The notes beneath the pieces are model-generated. The model made no database searches. It saw only the letters and a program-made list of their open reading frames with translations, and was not told the DNA's origin. DNA of 64,000 nt from Bog-532 sp963830385 (GTDB lineage Bacteria; Actinomycetota; Actinomycetes; Streptosporangiales; Streptosporangiaceae), in NCBI GenBank assembly GCA_963830385.1, contig CAWHMD010000005.1, positions 1,798,001 to 1,862,000 on the forward strand, given 5' to 3'. Numbering within the stretch: the stretch's first letter is position 1; every line of letters begins with the position of its first letter. Positions 52,295 to 60,098 of the stretch are shown here, one piece after another. A program made the position numbers and the translations under genes.

Positions 52295-52401
52295 CGGGCC
52301 TCCCGCCGTCTCGTCGGCGGCACTCAAGCCGCCGACGGCTTTCCGCACTACCTAACGAGGCTGACGCACACTGGTGGTGGCGCTGCCGTTCACCTGGACA
52401 G

Positions 52402-52635
52402 TCAGCTCGGTTCGTTGCGCTGGCCAACGAGAAGCCGGCGTACGCCGCGGCCTACAGATCCCTGAGCCTCTTCATGGAGCAGGATTGAGCCCTTCAGACG
52501 CCGCGTAGCGAGCATCCGGCGGGTGGCGGCCCGGTCCTCGAGGTTGATGCGGACGGCGATTACCAGCAAAGCCCCGACCGCGAAGCCCGCTACGAAGAGA
52601 ACAAACACGATGACGGTGATCAGCAGTCCGAACAT
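52402..52635 (-). CDS. 77-aa single-pass membrane protein (type X, copy 2)
   Basis: ATG 52635 is preceded by AGGAGG. Membrane helix MFGLLITVIVFVLFVAGF to VIAVR, then the conserved tail with INLEDR, ATRRML, ILLHEE and LLVGQR. 33 of 44 tail positions match the 90-aa protein at 48330-48602. It is head-to-head with GntR 3 across about 486 bp, mirroring cassette 1 with GntR 1. Confidence 0.75.
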   Translation of the reverse strand: MFGLLITVIVFVLFVAGFAVGALLVIAVRINLEDRAATRRMLATRRLKGSILLHEEAQGSVGRGVRRLLVGQRNEPS

Positions 52636-53121
52636 GGCCTGCCTCCTGACATCCAGCGGCTACTTCGCCGCCCGGTAACTCTCTTGCGCCACCTCGCTGC
52701 GAGTCCTGTCGGCTCGAACCGGGAGCGCGGGCCCGGGCGACTGCGTCGTCCCGGGGTTCGTCGTGCTACTGAAGGTGATGGACAGAGGTAGCGCAGCAGC
52801 TCGGCCACGCGCGATGGGAGCGGGTGAGTTACTGGCTAGACAGCGGAGGCTGAGTCGCCGGTGTTGATGCACCACTGCGGCCGTCCAGGCTGCGATTATG
52901 CGATTGTTACCGTTTCCTCGTACCACCGGTCCTCCACCTCCCCTAGAATCAGTCCCGCAAGATCGTCTTACTTGTACGTACCTTTCGTACCGCAGTACCT
53001 TTCATACCGCCCGGTAGATCTCTCTAAACATGACACGTAAGATGATTTCATTGTTTAGGGAGTTCGGAATGGCTCTACACTAAGAGTGACGTCCTACTGA
53101 CACGTTGACGGGAGGAGTGGC
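52636..53121. other. Regulatory gap between type-X gene and GntR 3
   Basis: 486 bp without a convincing gene. AT-rich stretches near 53010-53060 and the TACC direct repeat (52979-53009) suggest promoter and operator sequence for the divergent genes. Confidence 0.45.
52979..53009. promoter_or_regulatory. TACCTTTCRTACCG direct repeat upstream of GntR 3
   Basis: TACCTTTCGTACCG at 52979-52992 and TACCTTTCATACCG at 52996-53009, 17-bp period, preceded by GTACGTAC. It lies about 110 bp before the GntR 3 start and shares TACC/GGTA elements with the repeats upstream of GntR 1. Confidence 0.5.
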
Positions 53122-53913
53122 ATGGCCGAACCCATGTACCGGGTGATCGCCGATGACCTTCGGCGGCAGATCGCGTCCGGCGAACTCCCCGCCAACGCCC
53201 AGCTGAAGACCGAGGTCGAGCTCCGCGAGGAATACGGACGTGGCGATACGCTGATCTCGAGAACTACCGTCCGTGATGCGATAAAACTTCTCGTAGCCCA
53301 AGGCTTGGTCGAGACCCGACCGGGCCAGGGGACTTTTGTACGGGGACGGACCGATGCGTTCGTATCCAAACTGACCGCAGATCCGGCAGCTGGCGGCCTA
53401 GAGGATGAGATCTACCGATCAGAGGTCGAGCGGCAGGGCCGCCAGCCTGACGAGACCCGCCCACGAGTCGAGGTCCAGCAACCCCCACCCGCGATTGCCC
53501 AGTTGCTGCAGATCGAAGGAGGGGTGGGCGCTCAGGTCATCAGCCGGCACCAGCAGCGATCGATCGACGGCACCCCGTACTCGATGCAGACGACCTATTA
53601 CCCCATGAGGTTCGTAACAGATCTTCAGGCCGTGCGGCTCCTGGAAGCCCGGGACATCGAAGGTGGAGTCGTCAAGTACCTCCGCGACCTCGGCATCGAC
53701 CAAGTCGGCTGGCGTGACCAGTTCTTCGTACGACCACCAGACGCGAACGAACGGGCCTTTTTCAACCTGAGCGACCGGGTACAAGTGGCGATGCTCGACG
53801 TGCGGCGTACCGGGTTCGACGAGGAAGGCCATCCGATCCGGGTGACCGTCACCGTCTATCCCGGCGATCGGAACCAGTTCGAGATGGAGGCCGGTCAGGT
53901 TCCGCCACCGTGA
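53122..53913 (+). CDS. GntR family regulator with UTRA domain (GntR 3)
   Basis: 263 aa. Winged HTH (MYRVIADDLRRQIASGELPAN ... ISRTTVRDAIKLLVAQGLVETR) and UTRA domain (VISRHQQRSIDGTPYSMQTTYYP ... GHPIRVTVTVYPGDRNQF). Related to GntR 1 and 2 but clearly diverged and not part of their recent duplication. GGGAGGAG precedes ATG 53122. It is divergent to the second small-membrane-protein cassette. Confidence 0.9.
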   Translation: MAEPMYRVIADDLRRQIASGELPANAQLKTEVELREEYGRGDTLISRTTVRDAIKLLVAQGLVETRPGQGTFVRGRTDAFVSKLTADPAAGGLEDEIYRSEVERQGRQPDETRPRVEVQQPPPAIAQLLQIEGGVGAQVISRHQQRSIDGTPYSMQTTYYPMRFVTDLQAVRLLEARDIEGGVVKYLRDLGIDQVGWRDQFFVRPPDANERAFFNLSDRVQVAMLDVRRTGFDEEGHPIRVTVTVYPGDRNQFEMEAGQVPPP

Positions 53914-54201
53914 TCGCCCGCGCCCCAGTCAGCCGTCGGCTCGCTCAACACAGTCGCGAGCCGGCCGCCGGTGGGGTGAAGGCAGCGAACCAACCGTTGC
54001 GGAACCACGCCGTTACCAGCATCACTGCTTCGACAGCGGCCAGGTCGAAATACATGTCTGAACGGCCGGGATTGGCCAGCTCCCGATAATCGCGATCGGG
54101 AAGTTGGACTACCAGCGCCCGCCAGCCACACAGCTTGATACGACCAACCAGATCTGGACCAGGGCTGCTGTTGGAGAGGAGATATTGAAAGGAGGCCCAC
54201 C

Positions 54202-54267
54202 ATGGCAAAGCGACACGGTCGCCCTTCCCTGCAGTACCGGTACGAGCATTACGATCCCCGCTTCTAA
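54202..54267 (+). CDS. 21-aa peptide ORF with strong RBS and own terminator
   Basis: ATG 54202 is preceded by GAAAGGAGG at ideal distance. The peptide starts MAKRHGRPS, is rich in Arg, Tyr and His, and ends YEHYDPRF at TAA 54265. Nineteen bases later a 15-bp perfect hairpin follows. The unit RBS-ORF-terminator argues for real translation. It could be a regulatory leader, a signalling or modified peptide, or a small nucleic-acid-binding protein; nothing in the sequence decides this. Confidence 0.55.
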   Translation: MAKRHGRPSLQYRYEHYDPRF

Positions 54268-54285
54268 TGCGGTACAGATAGCCGT

Positions 54286-54318
54286 CAACGCCGCGCGGCT
54301 GCAAGCCGCGCGGCGTTG
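54286..54318 (+). terminator. Perfect 15-bp hairpin after the 21-aa ORF
   Basis: Arms CAACGCCGCGCGGCT (54286-54300) and its exact complement (54304-54318), 3-nt loop. Very stable, no U-tract. Confidence 0.75.
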
Positions 54319-54637
54319 GCACCCAGTGTCAGGCGGGCAGCGGTGGCCGGCCCAGACTAAGCTCTCAAAAGTCTACCGCCGGGCGCACATCGACAGTCTC
54401 GCACCGAGCACGGCGATTAACTCAGATCTTCACGCTCTGCTAGAAGCGCAAGACCGGAATCGCAGTTCGGCAGTAAACACTTCCGGTCAACGCGAATTAG
54501 CATCTTCCCTTTACGCGGCGTTGCGGCACTTCAATTGTCCTATTTTACCGAAAAGCTTATTTCGGATGCGCTTATGTTAATACAGGCATCCGTCAGCCGC
54601 GTAAACGTGTCTTCCGAAGACCAGCAGGGAAAGGAGC
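54319..54637. other. Lower-GC spacer
   Basis: About 320 bp with no convincing gene, visibly richer in A+T than the core genes (for example TTCAATTGTCCTATTTTACC near 54531). It fits recently acquired DNA or the promoter of the downstream membrane-protein gene. Confidence 0.4.
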
Positions 54638-55077
54638 ATGCTGGTGAACTACGCTCTTACAGCAGAAGCGATTGCCATCGCCGTCTCGGTAGCAATAGCC
54701 GTGTGGGAACACATTGCATTGAGATCCTATCGGAAAATCGACCAGGAGCGTGCGGCGGTCAGAGCCGTCGAAGAAGACGCCCAACGGCAACGCCTCGACC
54801 GGCGGGACTCATGGGAGTTGGTATTTGTAGATGTCCGCTACAGACCGTCGCGGCAGCCATCAATGATTTGCGGGGGCTTCCGTTTCCTACGGACGACGAA
54901 ATAGTCCGTGCTTATGACGCCGCGCGCGGGAGCCACCCTCCGAAGGTTCTTTCGCCGGAAACAATTGCGAGCGCGCTTGGCATCAAGGCCATCATGCAAT
55001 GCAAGGCGGCGCTTAAATTGCAGGAAGCGGTCATTGCGGCATGGGAAGCGGTGCGAAGCGAGCGAGGAAGTAATTGA
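54638..55077 (+). pseudogene. Membrane-anchored hypothetical protein with a single frameshift
   Basis: AAAGGAG precedes ATG 54638. The N-part (MLVNYALTAEAIAIAVSVAIA, a membrane helix, then RSYRKIDQERAAVRAVEED, likely coiled) runs to FVDVR at 54838. Without one base the frame changes and the protein continues LQTVAAAINDLRGLPFPTDDE and ALGIKAIMQCKAALKLQEAV, ending SERGSN at 55077. Joined length is about 146 aa. Both halves are plausible protein; the break may be an error. No known family. Convergent with the 2OG oxygenase. Confidence 0.6.
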
Positions 55078-55137
55078 GCCCGCGACGAGACAGGTAGGCG
55101 TGGGGATTCAGTGGCGCCGACGGCAAACCCCCTACGT

Positions 55138-55827
55138 TCAATCGTCGCCGTAAAGGTGACGGTTGAGTTCGGGAGGACGGGTCGACTCTAGGCACTCGTC
55201 TGTGTAGTAGTTCATGACTGCCACGACGCGGATGGCGTCGTCGACCTGAAGTGGGCGCACATAGTGCGGATATTGGCGCCCATCGAAGAAGATCAGATGG
55301 CCGGACTGTGGACGCAGGACCGAGCATGACCGCTCGATGCCGGCCCGGCTGCGGGCTGTCTTGTCGTGGCCGAAGACCAACTCGCCCCCGGTGCCAGGGC
55401 CGTGGTCTGTGCAGAACAGTAAACCGGTCAGCGGGTTGGAATCGACGTGGCATTCGAACCGCATCCGGGTGCCATGCTGCACGTTCAGGACGGTGCCGTA
55501 CCGCGCATCCGCGGCGGCGTACACCGGACAGCCGGTGGCCTGCTGACCCAGTTCTCGGAAGGCCCCCCGGTAGAGCTCGCACAGCCAGGGCAGATCGCTC
55601 GCCACCTGATCGGCGTGCACCCGGCCGCGGACCACCTCTTGGACGTCGTCCGCCTCTCGAGAAATCACCGGTGTCCGGCCGAAGGGGCGCACTTCCGCCT
55701 CATCCGCGGCCCGTCTGACGGCCTGCTGCCAGTGGCCGGGAAGCATCCAGGTCACATCGAACACCGCCCAGCCGAATGTTTCCAACATCGAGTTACACGC
55801 CCCCGCGTCGGCGTCAATCGGGCACAA
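55138..55827 (-). CDS. 2-oxoglutarate/Fe(II)-dependent oxygenase
   Basis: 229 aa. Double-stranded beta-helix with the iron ligands His127 and Asp129 (FECHVDSNPLTG), His188 (YPHYVRPL) and Arg200 for 2-oxoglutarate (DDAIRVVAVMNYY). GTGGELVF and RPQSGHLIFFDG are typical of prolyl-hydroxylase-like members. It would hydroxylate a small molecule, peptide or amino acid. ATG 55788 (MLETFGW) is an alternative start. It is the last island gene before mnmA, on the same strand. Confidence 0.8.
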   Translation of the reverse strand: MCPIDADAGACNSMLETFGWAVFDVTWMLPGHWQQAVRRAADEAEVRPFGRTPVISREADDVQEVVRGRVHADQVASDLPWLCELYRGAFRELGQQATGCPVYAAADARYGTVLNVQHGTRMRFECHVDSNPLTGLLFCTDHGPGTGGELVFGHDKTARSRAGIERSCSVLRPQSGHLIFFDGRQYPHYVRPLQVDDAIRVVAVMNYYTDECLESTRPPELNRHLYGDD

Positions 55828-55882
55828 AGAACACGTCCACCCAGTGCTGACAATAATTGCTCTTACAGGTGGGCAGAAACCG

Positions 55883-56968
55883 TCAAGAGCTCACCGGGAC
55901 GCGGGTGGCGGTGATGGTGGCGCTGCCGAGCACGGTGTCGCCGTCGTAGAGGACGGCGGTCTGGCCGGCCGCCACTCCCCGGGCCGGGTCGGTCAGGGTG
56001 ATGTGGAGGTCATCGCCGTCCAGGCGGGCCACGCAGGGGTAGACCGCACCGTGAGCCCGCAGCTGGATCGAGCACTCGCGGGGTTCCGTCAGTGCGTCGC
56101 AGCCGGTCCAGACGGGGTGCTGAGCGGTGATGTCGCGGACCTCGAGGTCGGCGGCCGTGCCGACGGTGACGGTGCGGGTCACGGGCTCGATGCTCAGGAC
56201 GTAGCGGGGGCGGCCGTCCTCGGCGGGACGGTCCAGGTGGAGGCCGCGGCGCTGGCCGATGGTGAAGGCGTAGGCGCCGTCGTGGTGGCCGACCGTCTCG
56301 CCGACGGTGTCGACGATGGGGCCGGGCTCCTCACCGAGGTGCTTCGCCAAAAAGCCCTTCGTGTTGCCATCGGCGATGAAGCAGATGTCGTGGCTGTCCG
56401 GCTTGTCGGCGACGGCCAGGCCGCGGGCGCGGGCCTCCTCGCGGACCTGCGTCTTGGTGGTGTCGCCGAGGGGGAACATCGCGTGCGACAGCTGGTCCCG
56501 GGTGAGGACCGCCAGCACGTAGGACTGGTCCTTCCCCATGTCGACGCTGCGGCGGAGCCGCCCGTCCTCGATGCGGGCGTGATGGCCGGTGCACACCGCG
56601 TCGAAGCCCAGCGCCATGGCCCGGTCCAGTACCGCGGCGAACTTGATCTTCTCGTTGCAGCGGACGCAGGGGTTCGGGGTACGGCCGGCCGCGTACTCGG
56701 CTACGAAGTCTTCGACCACGTCCTCGTGGAAGCGTTCGGCCATGTCCCAGATGTAGAAGGGGATCTCCAGCACGTCGGCGGCGCGGCGGGCGTCGCGGGC
56801 GTCCTCCAGCGTGCAGCAGCCGCGGGCGCCGGTCCGGTAGGAGCTGGGGTTGGCGGACAGCGCGAGGTGGACCGCGGTCACGTCGTGGCCCGCGTCCACC
56901 GCCCGCGCGGCGGCGGTGGCCGAATCAACGCCGCCGGACAGGGCGGCCAGTACCCGTAGAGAACTCAT
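55883..56968 (-). CDS. mnmA: tRNA-specific 2-thiouridylase
   Basis: 361 aa. PP-loop ALSGGVDSATAAA for ATP, the catalytic Cys in NPCVRCNEKIKF, the persulfide Cys in SHDICFIADG, and GLHLDRP/RYVLSIEP in the C-terminal domain. It thiolates U34 of Lys, Glu and Gln tRNAs using sulfur from a cysteine desulfurase, which is encoded 23 bp upstream in the same operon. Confidence 0.95.
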   Translation of the reverse strand: MSSLRVLAALSGGVDSATAAARAVDAGHDVTAVHLALSANPSSYRTGARGCCTLEDARDARRAADVLEIPFYIWDMAERFHEDVVEDFVAEYAAGRTPNPCVRCNEKIKFAAVLDRAMALGFDAVCTGHHARIEDGRLRRSVDMGKDQSYVLAVLTRDQLSHAMFPLGDTTKTQVREEARARGLAVADKPDSHDICFIADGNTKGFLAKHLGEEPGPIVDTVGETVGHHDGAYAFTIGQRRGLHLDRPAEDGRPRYVLSIEPVTRTVTVGTAADLEVRDITAQHPVWTGCDALTEPRECSIQLRAHGAVYPCVARLDGDDLHITLTDPARGVAAGQTAVLYDGDTVLGSATITATRVPVSS

Positions 56969-56991
56969 AGCGCCTTCGAGGGTATGCGCTC

Positions 56992-58155
56992 TCAGCGGGA
57001 GGCGGCGCGGCGGGCGCGTTCGACCGCTTCGCCGATGACGGTGCCGAGAACGTCCACGTCTTCCTGGGTGGAGTTGTGGCCGAGCGAGAACCTCAGCGAC
57101 CCGCGCGCCCGGTCCTCGTCGGCGCCCATGGCCAGCAGCACGTGGCTGGGCTGGGCCACTCCGGCGGTGCAGGCCGAGCCGGTCGAGCAGGCGATGTCCT
57201 TGGCGTCCAGCAGCATGAGCAGCGCGTCGCCCTCACAGCCAGGGAAGGAGAAGTGCGCGTTGCCGGGCAGCCGGTCGGGGCCGGGCGGCGGCCCGTTCAG
57301 GATCGCGTCCGGCACCGCCTCGGTGATCTGCCGGATGAGGTCGTCGCGGAGCACCGACAGCCGCTTGGCCTCGGCCTCGCGGCGTTCGGCGGAGATGACC
57401 ACCGCGGTGGCGAACGCGCGGATGGCGGGGGCGTCCAGGGTCCCGGACCGCACGTCCCGCTCCTGGCCGCCGCCGTGCAGGACCGGTACCGGCTCGACGC
57501 CCCGCCGGAGCAGCAGCGCGCCCACGCCGATCGGGCCGCCGAGCTTGTGGCTGGTGACCGTGAGCGCGTCCGCGCCCGACCCGCTGAAGTCCACCGGCAG
57601 CTGCGCGGCCGCCTGCACCGCGTCGCTGTGGAACACGATGCCGTGCGCGTGCGCGGCCTCGGCCAGCTCGCAGATCGGCTGGATGGCGCCGACCTCGTTG
57701 TTCGCCCACATCACGCTGACCAGGGCGACATCCTCGGGGTGGGCCTCGATGGCGGCGGTGAGCGCCTCCGGGGTCAGCACGCCCTGGCCGTTGACGTCCA
57801 GATAGCTGGCCTCGGCGCCCTCGTGGGTGTGCAGCCAGCGCACCGAGTCGAGCACCGCGTGGTGCTCGATCGAGGTGACCAGCACCCGGCGGCGCGGCGG
57901 CTCCTGGCGGGCCCAGTACAGGCCCTTGACCGCGAGGTTGTCGGCCTCGGTGCCACCGCTGGTGAAGACCACTTCGCTCGGCCGCGCGTGCAGGACCTCG
58001 GCGATCTGCTCGCGGGACTCCTCCACCACGCGGCGAGCGCGGCGGCCCGCGTTGTGCAACGACGACGGGTTACCGAGCTGGGCCAGCTCCTCGGTCATCA
58101 CCTCGATCGCCTCGGGCAGCATCGGCGTTGTCGCGGCGTGGTCGAGGTAAATCAC
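56992..58155 (-). CDS. Cysteine desulfurase
   Basis: 387 aa class V aminotransferase fold. PLP Lys in LTVTSHKLGGPIGVGALLL, TSGGTEADNLAVKG, and the catalytic Cys loop DIACSTGSACTAG. Of the IscS/NifS type, it donates sulfur to MnmA and probably to Fe-S assembly. The gene starts 34 bp from a strong terminator that ends the etf operon. Confidence 0.94.
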   Translation of the reverse strand: MIYLDHAATTPMLPEAIEVMTEELAQLGNPSSLHNAGRRARRVVEESREQIAEVLHARPSEVVFTSGGTEADNLAVKGLYWARQEPPRRRVLVTSIEHHAVLDSVRWLHTHEGAEASYLDVNGQGVLTPEALTAAIEAHPEDVALVSVMWANNEVGAIQPICELAEAAHAHGIVFHSDAVQAAAQLPVDFSGSGADALTVTSHKLGGPIGVGALLLRRGVEPVPVLHGGGQERDVRSGTLDAPAIRAFATAVVISAERREAEAKRLSVLRDDLIRQITEAVPDAILNGPPPGPDRLPGNAHFSFPGCEGDALLMLLDAKDIACSTGSACTAGVAQPSHVLLAMGADEDRARGSLRFSLGHNSTQEDVDVLGTVIGEAVERARRAASR

Positions 58156-58166
58156 GAAATCAGCCT

Positions 58167-58201
58167 AGCGGGCCGTGGCGGTCGTACCGCCACGGCCCGC
58201 T
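58167..58201 (-). terminator. Terminator of the etfBA operon
   Basis: Perfect 16-bp stem (AGCGGGCCGTGGCGGT) with a 3-nt loop, ending ten bases before the etfA stop and just upstream of the cysteine desulfurase gene. Confidence 0.8.
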
Positions 58202-58210
58202 ACCAGGTAG

Positions 58211-59179
58211 TTAATTGCCGGACCGCTTCTGGATGTCTTCCATCAGCTGCGGAACCACGTTGAACAGGTCGCCGATGACGCCGTAGTCGGCGAGTTCGAA
58301 GATGGGTGCTTCGGGGTCTTTGTTGACGGCGATGATCGTTTTGGAGGTTTGCATGCCGGCCCGGTGCTGGATGGCGCCGGAGATCCCGATGGCCATGTAG
58401 AGCTGGGGGCTGACGGTGGTGCCGGTCTGGCCGACCTGGAACTTGTGGGGGTACCAGCCGGCGTCGGTGACGGCCCGGCTCGCACCGACGGCGGCGCCGA
58501 GGGTGTCGGCGAGCTTTTCGATGATCTCGAAACCTTCCGCGCTGCCGACCCCGCGGCCGCCGGACACGACGATGGCGGCTTCGGCCAGCTCGGGGCGCTC
58601 GCCGGTTTCCTGGATGGTGCGGTCGGTGACCTTGGCGCCCTTGGCCGCCTCGGAGACGGTGACGTCGACCGCTTGCAGTTCGGCGGCGGCCGCGGCTGGC
58701 TCGGCCGCGACCGAGTTGGGCCGGACGGTGATGATGGGGGTGCCGGTCGTGACCGCGGAGTGGACGATGGTGGCGCCGCCGAACACCGACTGCTCAGCCA
58801 CGATCTTCCCGCCGTCGCCCGCGGCCAGGCCGACCGCGTCGCACAGCATGCCCGAATTCGTCTTGACGGCCAGGCGGCCGGCGACTTCCTTGTTCTGGCC
58901 GGTGGAGGCCATCAGCACGGCCACCGGCGAGTTCTGCTCGACCAGGGCGGCCAGCACGTCGGCTTCCGGGCCGGTCACATAGTCAGTGAAATCGGCCCCT
59001 TCGGCGACGTAGACCTTGACCGCGCCATATTCGGCCAGCCGGGCCTGCCCGTCGGCGGACTGGCCGCCGACCCATACCGCGGCCGGTTCACCGAACTGGC
59101 GGGCCAGGGTGAGCAGTTCACCAGTGACCTTCTTGACGTCGCCATCGGAGTGCTCGGCGAGGACGAGAACTTCAGCCAT
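58211..59179 (-). CDS. etfA: Electron transfer flavoprotein alpha subunit
   Basis: 322 aa from ATG 59179, preceded by GAGGAGGAG. N-terminal domain VLVLAEHSDGDVKKVTGELL; the C-terminal FAD domain has VVSGGRGVGSAEGF, SRAVTDAGWYPHKFQVGQTGTTVSPQLYMAIGISGAIQH and NKDPEAPIF. It carries electrons from acyl-CoA dehydrogenases to the quinone pool. It follows etfB by 16 bp. Confidence 0.95.
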   Translation of the reverse strand: MAEVLVLAEHSDGDVKKVTGELLTLARQFGEPAAVWVGGQSADGQARLAEYGAVKVYVAEGADFTDYVTGPEADVLAALVEQNSPVAVLMASTGQNKEVAGRLAVKTNSGMLCDAVGLAAGDGGKIVAEQSVFGGATIVHSAVTTGTPIITVRPNSVAAEPAAAAAELQAVDVTVSEAAKGAKVTDRTIQETGERPELAEAAIVVSGGRGVGSAEGFEIIEKLADTLGAAVGASRAVTDAGWYPHKFQVGQTGTTVSPQLYMAIGISGAIQHRAGMQTSKTIIAVNKDPEAPIFELADYGVIGDLFNVVPQLMEDIQKRSGN

Positions 59180-59195
59180 CGGTTTCTCCTCCTCC

Positions 59196-59978
59196 TCAGA
59201 TGAACTTCTGGGTGACCAGGAACTCGGCGACCTTGCTGCCGCCGTCCCCGTCGTCCTTGACCACCGTGCCCGCCGCGCGGGGCGGCCGCTCGGCGAAGTC
59301 AACGACCTCGGTATGGGCGTTGGCCAGGCCCACCAGCGAAGGGTCGATCCCGGCATCGGCGCAGGACAGCACCTGCAGCGGCTTCTTCTTGGCCGCCATG
59401 ATCCCCTTGAACGAGGGGTAGCGGGGCTCGTTGATCTTCTCCACCACACTGACCACCGCCGGCAGGCTGCCTTCGACGGTCCAGTAGCCGTCCTCGGACT
59501 GGCGGTGGATCGTGATCGACGAGCCGTCGGTCTCCACCTTGGAGGCCAGCGACAGCTGCGGCACGCCCAGCCGCTCGGCCAGCATCGCCGCCATCGACCC
59601 CATCCGCGCGTCGGTCGACTCCGCGCCGCAGATCACCAGATCGAAGCCGATCTGCTGCAGCACCTGAGCCAAGGCGTACGAGGTCTGCAGCACGTCCGAT
59701 CCGGCCAGCGCGTCATCGAGCAGATGCACGGCCTTGTCCGCACCCATCGAAAGCGCCTTACGGATCGACTCCGACGCCTTCTCCGGGCCCATGGTCAAGA
59801 TCGTGACCTCGCTGCCGTCATTGGCCTCTTTGATCTGCAGGCCCTCTTCAATGGCGTATTCGTCCAGCTCGTTGATCAGCCCATCAACTGACTCACGATC
59901 CAGCGTGGCGTCGCCGGGCTTGAGCTTGCGTTCGGCCCACGTATCCGGCACCTGCTTAACGCAGACGACGATGTTCAT
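59196..59978 (-). CDS. etfB: Electron transfer flavoprotein beta subunit
   Basis: 260 aa: MNIVVCVKQVPDTWAERKL, EYAIEEGLQIKEAN, the signature VICGAESTDARMGSMAAMLAERLGVPQLS and AKKKPLQVL. It pairs with EtfA, binds AMP and contacts the dehydrogenases. It is first in the two-gene minus-strand operon. Confidence 0.95.
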   Translation of the reverse strand: MNIVVCVKQVPDTWAERKLKPGDATLDRESVDGLINELDEYAIEEGLQIKEANDGSEVTILTMGPEKASESIRKALSMGADKAVHLLDDALAGSDVLQTSYALAQVLQQIGFDLVICGAESTDARMGSMAAMLAERLGVPQLSLASKVETDGSSITIHRQSEDGYWTVEGSLPAVVSVVEKINEPRYPSFKGIMAAKKKPLQVLSCADAGIDPSLVGLANAHTEVVDFAERPPRAAGTVVKDDGDGGSKVAEFLVTQKFI

Positions 59979-60098
59979 GCGCGACGCCTACCTCCCTGCG
60001 TTGGGTTGTTCACATCCCCTACAGCCTGCCAAACTTCTCCGGCCCTGGGGCATGGGGGTCTTTGCGTGTTCGCTCACACCATATTACTTATAAGTAAC

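Noticed and set aside
53945..54322. 125-codon minus-strand frame with a protein-like stretch (LVVQLPDRDYRELANPG)
   Set aside because: Its only ATG lies across the hairpin and the 21-aa ORF, and no start or ribosome site is found nearer. It may be a gene remnant, but support is too weak to list.
54202..55827. RiPP cluster made of the 21-aa ORF and the 2OG oxygenase
   Set aside because: No recognition element, no known RiPP maturase or transporter, opposite strand and a terminator between them; kept only as speculation.
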